Assembly (NCBI GenBank): GCA_964614915.1
Contig: CAZTNC010000015.1
Span: 1-64,000 of the forward strand
Length of the DNA: 64,000 bases
From: WTFY01 sp964614915
GTDB taxonomy: Bacteria > Pseudomonadota > Gammaproteobacteria > UBA4575
Direction of reading: 5' to 3'
The position numbers and the translations under genes were made by a program. Shown in pieces: positions 26,568-34,100 of this stretch. Position 1 is the stretch's first letter. Every line of letters begins with the position of its first letter. The notes beneath the pieces were generated by a model. The model was not told where the DNA came from. It did not search any database and saw only the letters and a program-made list of their open reading frames with translations.

Positions 26568-27110
26568 TCAGGTCTGTTCCATGCCGTGGAGGATGGCCGC
26601 CAGTCCCCGGTACCAGCCGGTAATGTCCTGTAGCGAGAACGCAGCATTCGCTGGGCTCGGGTTGGGGCTGACAAATACGGCGGAATGCCCGATGGTGATG
26701 GATTGCATACCCCAGTCTATCGGCGCATCGGTATGTCCCGTGTACTTGAAGAAGTTTTTCGCGGCCATTTTGCCGTGAAACCAGCAGATACCCGGCGCGT
26801 ACCGCAGGATTTTTTTCTCTAGCACAGGCGCCCATTCCCTGTAGTCCGCAGCCCTCAAAGCCTTCGCGGATGGCGAGGGGCGCTTGACCACATCCGTGAA
26901 TCCAATCCGGTGCAACTGGAAGAGCCTCGCCTGGAATTGTGGGCCGGGTATCACCTTTTCCGAGACCAAGCCACTGGCATCCAGCGCTCTCCAGAACCGG
27001 TTTCTCGGATTGGCAAAGTAAAAGCCCTTCTCGACCGAAATGCTGGAAGGATTGAGTCCGATAGACAGTGCTTTCAGTTCGTGATCAACGTAGTCAGGGA
27101 GTGTGTCCAT
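26568..27110 (-). CDS. mismatch-specific (TDG/Mug-type) uracil-DNA glycosylase family protein
   Basis: A 180-residue protein of the uracil-DNA glycosylase superfamily, family 2 type. Motif 1 is SIGLNPSSISVEKGFYFANPRNRFWRAL and motif 2 VSPNPSPANAAF. It excises U or T opposite G. The ATG at 27110 starts just before the fold; the longer frame to 27221 adds an atypical tail. It ends 9 bases before dsbB. A second superfamily member lies at 43.6 kb. Confidence 0.85.
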   Translation of the reverse strand: MDTLPDYVDHELKALSIGLNPSSISVEKGFYFANPRNRFWRALDASGLVSEKVIPGPQFQARLFQLHRIGFTDVVKRPSPSAKALRAADYREWAPVLEKKILRYAPGICWFHGKMAAKNFFKYTGHTDAPIDWGMQSITIGHSAVFVSPNPSPANAAFSLQDITGWYRGLAAILHGMEQT

Positions 27111-27201
27111 ACGGTGCCTGCAAGATTGCGGATTGAGGTATCGCAGTGCATTCGATACCCTATACCCTGATTCGAGTATAAAAGTAAACGCCATCTTGCC
27201 C

Positions 27202-27933
27202 GTGCCTGCCGATCCGACCAATTATTCCATCACCACCATGGAACTGGGGCCGATGGAGAACTTTGTCTACCTGCTCACCGATCACGCCACGCAAAGTACC
27301 GCCGTCGTCGACCCGGCATGGGATGTGCCCGTGATCTTGGATTGTGCCCGCAAGCTGGGTGTCACCATTACCGATATCCTGCTGACCCACAGTCACCATG
27401 ATCATATCAATGGCATTGACCAGTTGCTGGACCAGTGTGATGCCGAAGTACACCTGCTGAAATCCGAGGCGGCCTTCTGGGGTGCCGATCTCGTCCGCCC
27501 GAGTCTCCATCATGGAGGAGACCGTATCAAGATCGGGAAAACCGAAATCGAGATATTGCACACCCCTGGACACACCCCTGGCTCGGCCTGCTACCGCATC
27601 GGCAATGATCTCGTCACGGGCGATACGCTTTTTGTGTTCGGCTGTGGGCGCTGCGATTTGCGAGGCGGCGATCCGGAGCAGATGCACACCACGCTAAAAC
27701 GGTTTAGAGATGAACTTCCCGAATCGATCGTCATCTACCCGGGCCATCATTATGCAGAGCAGGCGACCTCAACCCTGGCGGACGAACTCGAGGGCAATCC
27801 CTTCATGCACTTTACCGAGGTGGACCAGTTTGTCCGTTACCGAATGAAAGTCCATGACCAGATTCGGAGCTCGCCCTACGCGGCGGTCACAAAAGAAGAA
27901 ATCGAAGTTCTCTCCAGCCAGAAGACACCTTGA
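27202..27933 (+). CDS. metallo-beta-lactamase-fold hydrolase (glyoxalase II-like)
   Basis: A 243-residue MBL hydrolase. Metal ligands lie in THSHHDHINGID (HxHxDH), HTPGHTPGS (His), DTLFVFGCGRCDLRGG (Asp) and YPGHHYAE. The C-terminal arrangement resembles hydroxyacylglutathione hydrolase, though the usual two-domain C-terminus is short. The start is taken at GTG 27202, just before the first strand; ATG 27238 is an alternative and the frame reaches back to 27103. Confidence 0.85.
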   Translation: MPADPTNYSITTMELGPMENFVYLLTDHATQSTAVVDPAWDVPVILDCARKLGVTITDILLTHSHHDHINGIDQLLDQCDAEVHLLKSEAAFWGADLVRPSLHHGGDRIKIGKTEIEILHTPGHTPGSACYRIGNDLVTGDTLFVFGCGRCDLRGGDPEQMHTTLKRFRDELPESIVIYPGHHYAEQATSTLADELEGNPFMHFTEVDQFVRYRMKVHDQIRSSPYAAVTKEEIEVLSSQKTP

Positions 27934-27957
27934 ATAGAGCCAGGCCCTATCCTGGGG

Positions 27958-28326
27958 TCATTCAATCTCTTGGCTCAGACGGGCCAGGATGCCAGGGATT
28001 TCCTTTGCCGCCCCTAGGTAGGGAGTTGACGTGATTCGCACCTGCGGGTATTCCTGCCTGGCTTTCTCAATCTCTGCAGGGATATCCACGCTGACATGCC
28101 GACCTGCAGCAAGGAAATAGGGCAGCACCGTAATGTGTTTTGCACCTTTTCGCACACAGCCAAGCACCCCCTCGGAGATGGAGGGTTCGGTGATCTCCAG
28201 GAATGCGAAATCAACCCAGTCGAATTGATTCCCCGGAGTTTGTGCAATTTTTGCAGCCAGTGCCCGGATTTCATCACTGGAACCGGGATGGCGGCTGCCA
28301 TGGGCAACCAGCAGCAATGCGTCCAT
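27958..28326 (-). CDS. CbiX/SirB-type sirohydrochlorin chelatase
   Basis: A 122-residue short chelatase: LLLVAHGSRHPGSSDEIRALA carries the metal-ligand His, and VLPYFLAAGRHVSVDIP the second conserved His. Single-domain members insert Co2+ or Fe2+ into sirohydrochlorin on the way to cobalamin or siroheme. No other tetrapyrrole gene is nearby. Confidence 0.88.
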   Translation of the reverse strand: MDALLLVAHGSRHPGSSDEIRALAAKIAQTPGNQFDWVDFAFLEITEPSISEGVLGCVRKGAKHITVLPYFLAAGRHVSVDIPAEIEKARQEYPQVRITSTPYLGAAKEIPGILARLSQEIE

Positions 28327-28419
28327 TCGCAAATCCTAGCATGAACGTCGTGCTGCAGCGTATTTTGGCCGCGCCTGCATGAAGGCAAGGTCGACGAGGC
28401 CAGCACAGCGGCACTTTGG

Positions 28420-28448
28420 TTTACTAATGTAGCAATCCTCTGTATAAC
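28420..28448 (+). promoter_or_regulatory. sigma70-like promoter of the GlcG-like gene
   Basis: TTTACT and TATAAC are separated by 17 bases, ending 20 bases before the ATG. Good consensus and spacing. Predicted only. Confidence 0.5.
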
Positions 28449-28468
28449 GCACCCGAACAGAGGTTTTC

Positions 28469-28912
28469 ATGACCGAAATCACGCTAGAAATCGCCAATAC
28501 AATCATTGATGCTGCCCTCCGGGAAGGCCGCACGCGCAAGCTGGCACCACTTACAGTTGCCGTACTGGATGCCGGCGGCCACCTCAAGGCTTTGTCGCGG
28601 GCGGATGGCGCAAGCTTCATGCGCCCGATGATGGCCGTAGCAAAGGCCTGGGGCGCGATCGGTGTCGGTGTCTCATCACGCACACTGGGCGAGATGGGCG
28701 AGCAGCGGCCAATGTTCATGAATGCCCTGGTCCAGGTTGCTGACCAGCGGCTTTTACCCGTGCCCGGAGGCGTGCTCGTCCGAGATTCCGACGATGCGAT
28801 CATTGGTGCAGTCGGCATCTCCGGCGATGTGTCCGACCAGGACGAATCTTGTGCCGTTGCGGGAATCAGTGAGGCCGGGTTGCAGGCGGATACGGGAAAG
28901 CCCCAGGAGTAA
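28469..28912 (+). CDS. GlcG/HbpS-family protein
   Basis: A 147-residue protein: LEIANTIIDAALREGRTRKLAPLTVAVLDAGGHL, then FMRPMMAVAKAWGAIGVG and VLVRDSDDAIIGAVGISG(D)..D(Q)DE..A, which is the GlcG/HbpS fold. Members bind heme or corrinoids, or are found with glycolate and diol metabolism. glcDEF lies 30 kb away, not adjacent. The IS1595-type transposon is inserted so that its target duplication overlaps this gene's TAA stop, leaving the protein intact. Confidence 0.85.
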   Translation: MTEITLEIANTIIDAALREGRTRKLAPLTVAVLDAGGHLKALSRADGASFMRPMMAVAKAWGAIGVGVSSRTLGEMGEQRPMFMNALVQVADQRLLPVPGGVLVRDSDDAIIGAVGISGDVSDQDESCAVAGISEAGLQADTGKPQE

Positions 28913-28917
28913 ATTTT
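28910..28917. repeat. 8-bp target-site duplication, left
   Basis: TAAATTTT, identical to 32790-32797 on the far side of the transposon. IS1595-family insertions make 8-bp duplications. Confidence 0.85.
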
Positions 28918-28940
28918 GGGAATTATGTAGCTAAGTTGAC
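28918..28940 (+). repeat. transposon left inverted repeat
   Basis: Begins GGGAATTATGTAGCTAAG. It matches the reverse complement of 32767-32789 at 19 of 23 positions. Confidence 0.85.
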
Positions 28941-28943
28941 AAA

Positions 28944-29129
28944 ATGAATAAAGCAGAAAAGACAAAAAGAGAATATTTTGCTGAACTTAGTAAAAATTAT
29001 AAAAAACGTAAAGAGTATGAATGTGAATTAAATAATGCCATAACCATGGTTCATAAAACATTTGCTGTTTTAGATAAATTACTTAACGACTACTACAAAC
29101 TGTTTCCTGAACGGAAAAAGCAGAAATAA
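28944..29129 (+). CDS. small charged protein, hypothetical
   Basis: A 61-residue Lys/Glu-rich frame starting four bases inside the left inverted repeat's inner edge. Predicted helical, no motif. No ribosome site precedes the ATG, and its 3' end overlaps the opposite-strand small gene by 47 bases, so only one of the two may be expressed. Confidence 0.35.
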   Translation: MNKAEKTKREYFAELSKNYKKRKEYECELNNAITMVHKTFAVLDKLLNDYYKLFPERKKQK

Positions 29130-29307
29130 GTTTTTCCATTTTCTCTAATTTCTCTATCAACGTTTCCGAAGCGTTTTCTAACTTTACGATTTCTTTTCTT
29201 AGTGATTTTGATAGATGGTGACCAGCTATTGTTTCTGTTTTAACTAATGTCTCTATCAGAACTAGCATCATTATTTCCAGGGCTTCGTAATTCCCATTAT
29301 TTCCCAT
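29083..29307 (-). CDS. small helical protein, hypothetical
   Basis: A 74-residue frame with amphipathic, coiled-coil-like heptads (VKLENASETLIEKLEKMEKLI). GAGGGG seven bases before ATG 29307 is a strong ribosome site. It diverges from the transposase across ~100 bases. It could be a transposition accessory or a passenger; no homology recognised. Confidence 0.5.
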   Translation of the reverse strand: MGNNGNYEALEIMMLVLIETLVKTETIAGHHLSKSLRKEIVKLENASETLIEKLEKMEKLISAFSVQETVCSSR

Positions 29308-29345
29308 CTTTATCCCCTCATTTTAGTTTTAAATAAATACGAAAC

Positions 29346-29374
29346 TTGACAAAATAATATTATTTCACTAATAT
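29346..29374 (+). promoter_or_regulatory. promoter of the transposase gene
   Basis: A perfect TTGACA at 29346-29351, 17-base spacer and TAATAT at 29369-29374, ending 34 bases before the GTG start. Confidence 0.6.
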
Positions 29375-29408
29375 AGTGTTATGTTAATTCGTAATGTAAC
29401 ACCTTACA

Positions 29409-30341
29409 GTGCAGGTTAAAAACAAACCAGTCGTCCTGAGTCTCTACGAAATCATGGATCGATACAAGACCAAGGAAGACGCCATTTGCTACTTTGAAAA
29501 AATGCGATGGGGTGACAAGCCCGTATGCGTCAAGTGTGGTTGTACAGGCAGGATTACGGCACAGAAGAAAGTCGGTGATTACTGGTGTGGAGACTGCCGG
29601 AGTTACTTTAATGCTTTCACTGGCACTCCACTAGAACGCAACAAGGTAGACCCTCGCAAGTGGATTTACGCCACCTACACCCTGATGACTTCACGGAAAG
29701 GTATTTCCAGCCTTCAACTGTCCAAAGAAATTGGTGTGCAGCAGCGCACTGCCTGGTACATGCTGCACCGGCTGCGTCTGGCCTGCGGCGACAATATGGA
29801 AGCCTTGCACGGTGAAGTTGAAATGGATGCAACATACATCGGTGGACTTGAAAGGAACAAGCACGCTGACAAAAGGTTGAAGTCCGGCAGAGGTACGGTA
29901 GGTAAACAGGCTGTGCTCGGTATGAAACAGCGCGAAGGACGGGTAAAGGCCATATCGGTTGAGGGTGAAGACAAGGCAACTATTCACAGTGCTGTTCTTG
30001 CAAATATTGAAGTGGGTACGACTATCTATACAGATGATCATAGGGGCTACAAGAATATCGGCGGGACTATATACAAACATCAAACCGTCAAGCATTCGGC
30101 AAAGGAATACGTGAATGGCATGGCTCATACCAACAGCGTCGAGTCTGTATGGTCAGTGCTCAAACGCGGCTTCAATGGTGTCTATCACAATTGGAGCAAA
30201 AAGCATTGCCAACAGTACGTGAACGAATTTACCTTTCGGCTGAATGAAGGGAATTGTGATCGAGACACCCAGGACCGGCTCGACGATCTGTTCAAGGCGA
30301 TGTCGGGTAAAACGATAACTTATAGAGCGCTGACTTCTTGA
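29409..30341 (+). CDS. IS1595-family transposase (ISXO2-like DDE domain)
   Basis: A 310-residue transposase. An N-terminal zinc ribbon (CVKCGC ... WCGDC, residues ~38-62) binds DNA. An RNase-H-like catalytic domain follows: first Asp in EVEMDATYIGG, second in IYTDDHRGYKNI, and the last acidic residue in HTNSVESVWSVLKRG (N-x-x-E form). It is full-length and intact, so the element may still be mobile. The GTG start at 29409 includes the conserved N-terminal helix; ATG 29454 is an alternative. Confidence 0.93.
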   Translation: MQVKNKPVVLSLYEIMDRYKTKEDAICYFEKMRWGDKPVCVKCGCTGRITAQKKVGDYWCGDCRSYFNAFTGTPLERNKVDPRKWIYATYTLMTSRKGISSLQLSKEIGVQQRTAWYMLHRLRLACGDNMEALHGEVEMDATYIGGLERNKHADKRLKSGRGTVGKQAVLGMKQREGRVKAISVEGEDKATIHSAVLANIEVGTTIYTDDHRGYKNIGGTIYKHQTVKHSAKEYVNGMAHTNSVESVWSVLKRGFNGVYHNWSKKHCQQYVNEFTFRLNEGNCDRDTQDRLDDLFKAMSGKTITYRALTS

Positions 30342-30374
30342 GCGTAGTCTTGCTGTTATTCAAACAGCGTTCAG

Positions 30375-30908
30375 TTAAGCGGAATTTTCTGCACGTTTAA
30401 AATCTTTTGCAGAAAACCGGTACCAGTTGCGGAACAAATGTTGCCACCACTTTACTGGTTGAAAATCATCTGAGCCAAACCCAAGCGCCTGTGATGCGGC
30501 ATTTCCGCACTCAGCATTAAGAGCGTGATAGATAGCAGGTTCATCCTCATAAACGCTGAGTATTTCTTGACGCCACTTATGTATTTCCTTTTCATCAGCT
30601 TTATACACGTCGATCATCTTGGCAATTTCATAAAAACGCTTCGCAAGAAATTCATGGTTACGTGCCCTGTCTGCCAGGCCCCACACCATGTTGATAGCCC
30701 CTATTGTAGTGGGTATAAGCATGATAAACATGGCAACTGCTTTGTTGGCTTCTGCAAGCTGCCACACGGCATAACTGCCTGACAGCAATACTGCTACCAT
30801 CAGCCACCTGTGCCATTTATCAAAAAAAGATCGTCGTGCAGTGTGGTAGCGAGCGCTACGGTCACAATCATGCAGAAAATCTTTTGCTTCCTGTTGCAGA
30901 TCAGTCAT
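30375..30908 (-). CDS. SLATT-like two-helix membrane protein
   Basis: A 177-residue protein: a cytoplasmic N-terminal helix with YHTARRSFFDKWHRW, two membrane helices (residues ~35-53 and ~58-76), and a long C-terminal helical part starting DRARNHEFLAKRFYEIAKMIDVYKADE. This layout is that of SLATT (SMODS/SLOG-associated 2TM effector) domains, predicted pore-forming effectors in nucleotide-triggered defence systems. No cyclase, SLOG or reverse transcriptase is adjacent. The start overlaps the stop of the upstream 47-codon gene, implying coupling. The SLATT match is from topology and pattern only. Confidence 0.55.
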   Translation of the reverse strand: MTDLQQEAKDFLHDCDRSARYHTARRSFFDKWHRWLMVAVLLSGSYAVWQLAEANKAVAMFIMLIPTTIGAINMVWGLADRARNHEFLAKRFYEIAKMIDVYKADEKEIHKWRQEILSVYEDEPAIYHALNAECGNAASQALGFGSDDFQPVKWWQHLFRNWYRFSAKDFKRAENSA

Positions 30909-31044
30909 TTTTTCTCGGCGGTGTTACATCTCTTGGAGGTTCGTTAGAGTGAGTCTTATCTGGCGAATCATGTGCAGGTATATCTTTAGGTGGCGGCGGC
31001 GGCGGTTGGCGAACAGGTTGCGGCTCTTTTCTATCCTTTGACAT
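30901..31044 (-). CDS. 47-residue proline-rich peptide
   Basis: Too short to be listed by most gene finders. It begins MSKDRKEPQPVRQPPPPPP, has GGAG before the ATG, and its last codons overlap the SLATT-like start (ATGACTGA). Charged, Pro-rich, no membrane segment. The good ribosome site and the coupled overlap argue that it is translated. It may be a partner or antagonist of the membrane protein; that is inference. Confidence 0.6.
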   Translation of the reverse strand: MSKDRKEPQPVRQPPPPPPKDIPAHDSPDKTHSNEPPRDVTPPRKND

Positions 31045-31089
31045 GGTCATCTCCTTAAAAATACTAAGTTTAGTTTAACATTTTTTTAA

Positions 31090-32091
31090 TTATTCATGAG
31101 GTAGAGGACAATCTATGCAGCCTCCTGGAGGTGGTGTAGCACCTGAATTGGAATTCTTGAAAGCGGCAGTTGACCCATAAAAAGCCCCGACAAAACTTAC
31201 AGGGCCTACATTGGTTATTGTCGCAGAACCTCCATGGGTTCCTGCCACCATGCGAGGGTTGCCATCAGAATCATCTTCAGACGAGAATCGACCACCCCAA
31301 CGTCCTCCCATATTGGCAACACCCAGTTGCGGATTCTGAAGCACCACCTCGCTTCCAGTAAACGAGCCGTCAGCATTGATGCTGGCGTCAATTAGCTGGA
31401 GTACGAATGGAGTCAGCACGTACCGGCCTCCCTGTAGCAATTCTATGTTCGTAATATCCCCGTCAACGGTCATGGCCCCGGTACTGAAGTCTGCTTCAAG
31501 AAACAGGCTGCCCCGGTACTCTCCCGTAGCCGAACCAAGTACGTAGGTGCCACCTGTAATCCCGTTGTAATCGACTTCACCTACGTTTACGGGAATTGTC
31601 GGCTGTGTAGACGTTGAAAATTCTTCGCCGTCCACAAAAGCCCCGATTTCCACGCTTCCACCCGATGATCTGTAGGACCAGTACCCACCCGCCAGGTAGT
31701 CCGTAGCATCACCCGAATTCCAGTCCACCAACACACCGGCTCTAACGTTGCTTCCAACCAAAGTACCTGTCTGGGACATTCTTCCCGTAACTGAACTGGT
31801 TTCAGGATTCTGGATGATGGAAGAACCGCTCGTATTCAATGTAAATGAACTACCTCCTGCACGGGCTACCGTGACTTCAAAACTTGATCCGGGTGTGAAA
31901 CGTGTACTGATGGTGTCCGAAGCTACTGCCTGGATAATACTTGTCCCAAACACCGGTGGTGACATGGCGGCTCGTTCTGCGGCATCACTGTAGGATACGG
32001 GTGGGTTGACAGGGGCAGGATCGCTTCCGCCTCCACCTCCGCCTCCACAGGCGGACAGCAGCACTAAGGCTGCACATAGAATTCTTCGCAT
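31090..32091 (-). CDS. TbpB-like beta-barrel lipoprotein
   Basis: A 333-residue exported lipoprotein. Signal MRRILCAALVLLSAC has a clear lipobox, followed by a poly-Gly linker. The C-terminal GGRWGGRFSSEDDSDGNPRMVAGTHGGSATITNVGPVSFVGAFYG is the hallmark of the transferrin-binding-protein-B-like 8-strand barrel. Relatives bind host iron proteins, heme or act as Slam-exported surface proteins. It ends in a CxxC-containing tail (GGCIDCPLPHE). The ATG at 32091 is chosen so the signal peptide is at the N-terminus. It heads the minus-strand cargo operon. Confidence 0.75.
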   Translation of the reverse strand: MRRILCAALVLLSACGGGGGGGSDPAPVNPPVSYSDAAERAAMSPPVFGTSIIQAVASDTISTRFTPGSSFEVTVARAGGSSFTLNTSGSSIIQNPETSSVTGRMSQTGTLVGSNVRAGVLVDWNSGDATDYLAGGYWSYRSSGGSVEIGAFVDGEEFSTSTQPTIPVNVGEVDYNGITGGTYVLGSATGEYRGSLFLEADFSTGAMTVDGDITNIELLQGGRYVLTPFVLQLIDASINADGSFTGSEVVLQNPQLGVANMGGRWGGRFSSEDDSDGNPRMVAGTHGGSATITNVGPVSFVGAFYGSTAAFKNSNSGATPPPGGCIDCPLPHE

Positions 32092-32316
32092 GGTTGCCTC
32101 GCGTAAAGTGACGTTTTTTACTTCCGACACAAGGGTGCCGGGCCATTGTCACTGTACGCAAGTATGCGGATAGTTCCTGCCTATTCGCCGTGTGTCAGAT
32201 AGCTACTTCTGACACATATATTCGGCTGTTGTATTCAGTAGGTAACCCGACTCTGGATTACTCACGCACAGTGACAGTGTTATAATAGGCTTACAGATTA
32301 ATCTGCACAAGGACCA
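32092..32316. promoter_or_regulatory. divergent regulatory region of the transposon cargo
   Basis: Holds a perfect 9-bp stem hairpin (TGTGTCAGA at 32191-32199 and TCTGACACA at 32208-32216, 8-base loop) without a T-run, and a separated inverted repeat TGTCACTGT (32147-32155) / ACAGTGACA (32268-32276). The latter copy abuts an extended -10 (TGTTATAAT, 32278-32286) that should drive the two plus-strand small genes. Operator-like. Confidence 0.5.
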
Positions 32317-32481
32317 ATGGATAAGATTCAGGAAAAGATAGACAAGGTTGCTAAAACCTTGTTAAACATGCCTGCTCCACAAGAGCACAAACGCACGATT
32401 CCCACCAAGAAAGACCTTGAACGCAAGTTTGTCATGCGGGTTGACCGCAAAGGCAAACCATCTGTACGTGAGATCAAATGA
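32317..32481 (+). CDS. 54-residue basic protein, hypothetical
   Basis: Starts MDKIQEKIDKVAKTLLNMPA, Lys/Arg-rich C-terminus ending VREIK. AAGGA lies just before ATG and an extended -10 31 bases upstream. The stop overlaps the start of the next gene (ATGA), so they are co-translated. Unrecognised; small basic cargo protein. Confidence 0.6.
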   Translation: MDKIQEKIDKVAKTLLNMPAPQEHKRTIPTKKDLERKFVMRVDRKGKPSVREIK

Positions 32482-32675
32482 TGATTGTAGAATTTTTAAC
32501 AATGATCACGGCTGCTGCTGTGATTGTAGGGATGCTTGTAAAATTATATTTTAAAATTGATCGATTAGAAAAAAGACTAGATAAGCTAGGTATTACCAAA
32601 GTCACATACAGTAAATACCCTGCAGACATTGATCATATGGAAGACGGAGAAATCTGGGTGCAATACGAAAAATAG
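32478..32675 (+). CDS. 65-residue single-pass membrane protein, hypothetical
   Basis: One N-terminal membrane helix (FLTMITAAAVIVGMLVKLYF), a short coiled-coil stretch (KIDRLEKRLDKL), then an acidic C-terminus. It overlaps the 54-residue gene by four bases. Unrecognised. Confidence 0.6.
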   Translation: MMIVEFLTMITAAAVIVGMLVKLYFKIDRLEKRLDKLGITKVTYSKYPADIDHMEDGEIWVQYEK

Positions 32676-32740
32676 CGTTTAAGTTTAAATATTATTTTTC
32701 ACGTATCTTCTGCTTGAATCTCATCATATAAGAACTAAAA

Positions 32741-32772
32741 CTTGGCTAAGGTATCCCCTGTACCCTGCCAAG
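32741..32772. other. subterminal stem-loop at right end of the transposon
   Basis: CTTGGC (32741-32746) pairs with GCCAAG (32767-32772), with an inner GGTA/TACC stem. It overlaps the inner edge of the right inverted repeat. It could terminate the small-gene operon or act in transposition. Confidence 0.4.
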
Positions 32773-32789
32773 TTAACTACATAAGTCCC
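32767..32789 (-). repeat. transposon right inverted repeat
   Basis: Read inward on the minus strand it begins GGGACTTATGTAGTTAAC and matches the left repeat at 19 of 23 positions. Confidence 0.85.
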
Positions 32790-32797
32790 TAAATTTT
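32790..32797. repeat. 8-bp target-site duplication, right
   Basis: TAAATTTT, identical to 28910-28917. Confidence 0.85.
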
Positions 32798-32800
32798 GTA

Positions 32801-32821
32801 CCGGGCGGTGATGCTGCCCGG
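32801..32821 (+). promoter_or_regulatory. leader hairpin upstream of sat
   Basis: CCGGGC (32801-32806) pairs with GCCCGG (32816-32821) across a 9-base loop. No T-run follows. It lies in the 82-base segment between the transposon and the sat ribosome site. It could be an old terminator of the GlcG-like gene or a 5'-leader element. Confidence 0.35.
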
Positions 32822-32871
32822 AATCGAACACCAGCAAGATTTTCGTTCCACCGTGTATTTTGGGAGAGACT

Positions 32872-34056
32872 ATGATTAAGCCTCACGGAGCCGATGCCTT
32901 AAAGCCTTTGTACGTCAGTGATGAGGTGCAGCGCAAGCAGTTCGTACAGGAGGCGGAACACCTGCCCTCCGTACTGTTGAACTCGGCAGCTTCCTGCAAC
33001 GTCGTAATGCTCGGAGCCGGCTACTTCACGCCACTTTCCGGGTTCATGAATATCCAGGACTCGATCTCGGTCGCCAATACCATGCATACATGTGACGGGC
33101 TGTTCTGGCCCGTCCCGATCATGAACCTTGTACAGGACGCATCTTCCATAGAACCCGGCATGCGCATTGCGCTGAAAGACCCGAATATGGATGGGTTCCC
33201 CGTGATTGCGATCCAGGAGGTTGAAGCCGTTGAAGAACTCGGTGAAGACCAGATGGCCACCATCGTGGAGAAAACGTACCGCACCACGGATCAGGACCAC
33301 CCTGGTGTGGCAACCATCATGGCATCGGGGAGGACAGTGATCTCAGGCCCTATCCAGGTGCTCAATTACAGCTATTTCCAGGATGAGTTCCCGGAAACGT
33401 TCCGTACCGCAGTCGAAATCCGTGATGAAATCACCGAGCGAGGCTGGCATACCGTGGTGGGATTCCAGACCCGCAATCCGATGCATCGTGCCCATGAAGA
33501 GCTGTGCAAGATGGCGCAGCAGGCCACGGGCGCGGACGGTATCCTGGTCCACATGCTGCTGGGGAAGCTGAAACCCGGAGACATCCCAGCCCCCGTTCGG
33601 GATGCCGCGATTCGCAAAATGGTCGAGCTCTATTTCCCGCCCAACAGCGTCATGATTACAGGCTACGGATTCGACATGCTGTATGCCGGCCCGCGTGAAG
33701 CTGTCCTGCATGCGGTCTTTCGCCAGAACTGTGGCTGTACGCATTTCATCATCGGCCGCGACCATGCCGGAGTGGGCGACTACTACGGGGCGTTTGATGC
33801 CCAGGAAATTTTCGATGAGGAAGTGCCCCCGGACGCGCTGGAGATCGAGATCTTTCGTGCCGACCACACGGCCTATTCCAAAAAGCTGAACCAGGTCGTC
33901 ATGATGCGTGATGCACCTGACCACCAAAAAGAGGACTTTGTTCTGTTGTCCGGCACGAAGGTCCGTGCCATGCTGGCGGCCGGCGAATCCCTGCCGAAAG
34001 AATTTGCCAGACCGGAAGTCGCCGAAATCCTGATGGATTTCTACCAGAGCGCATAA
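32872..34056 (+). CDS. sat: sulfate adenylyltransferase (ATP sulfurylase)
   Basis: A 394-residue single-chain ATP sulfurylase, the form of dissimilatory sulfur organisms and many autotrophs rather than CysDN. Nucleotide motifs: GFQTRNPMHRAHEEL (HxxH), GRDHAGVGDYYG and a late SGTKVRAMLAAGE. It makes APS from sulfate and ATP, or ATP from APS and pyrophosphate in sulfur oxidation. No aprAB or APS kinase is in the window, so the direction is open. GGGAGAG precedes ATG 32872; a TTG 12 bases upstream is less likely. Confidence 0.95.
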   Translation: MIKPHGADALKPLYVSDEVQRKQFVQEAEHLPSVLLNSAASCNVVMLGAGYFTPLSGFMNIQDSISVANTMHTCDGLFWPVPIMNLVQDASSIEPGMRIALKDPNMDGFPVIAIQEVEAVEELGEDQMATIVEKTYRTTDQDHPGVATIMASGRTVISGPIQVLNYSYFQDEFPETFRTAVEIRDEITERGWHTVVGFQTRNPMHRAHEELCKMAQQATGADGILVHMLLGKLKPGDIPAPVRDAAIRKMVELYFPPNSVMITGYGFDMLYAGPREAVLHAVFRQNCGCTHFIIGRDHAGVGDYYGAFDAQEIFDEEVPPDALEIEIFRADHTAYSKKLNQVVMMRDAPDHQKEDFVLLSGTKVRAMLAAGESLPKEFARPEVAEILMDFYQSA

Positions 34057-34100
34057 GCTGCTGCGCACCGCCTGCAGACCACGGCGACGTCTGCACGCAC

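Larger units (their letters stand above)
28918..32789. mobile_element. IS1595-family transposon with passenger genes (3,872 bp)
   Basis: Complete element bounded by imperfect 23-bp inverted repeats beginning GGGA and flanked by the duplicated target TAAATTTT, so it arrived in one step and has not rearranged. It encodes one zinc-ribbon/DDE transposase of the ISXO2-like type. Cargo on the minus strand: lipoprotein, 47-residue Pro-rich peptide, SLATT-like protein. Cargo on the plus strand: two overlapping small genes. A small ORF pair lies at the left end. The ends are markedly more AT-rich than the flanks. IS1595 members with passenger genes are known; this cargo set is not one I recognise. Confidence 0.88.

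Noticed and set aside
32818..32829. CCGGAATCGAAC as a second tRNA-derived att site
   Set aside because: Only the generic T-arm consensus is present; none of the other island repeats accompany it.
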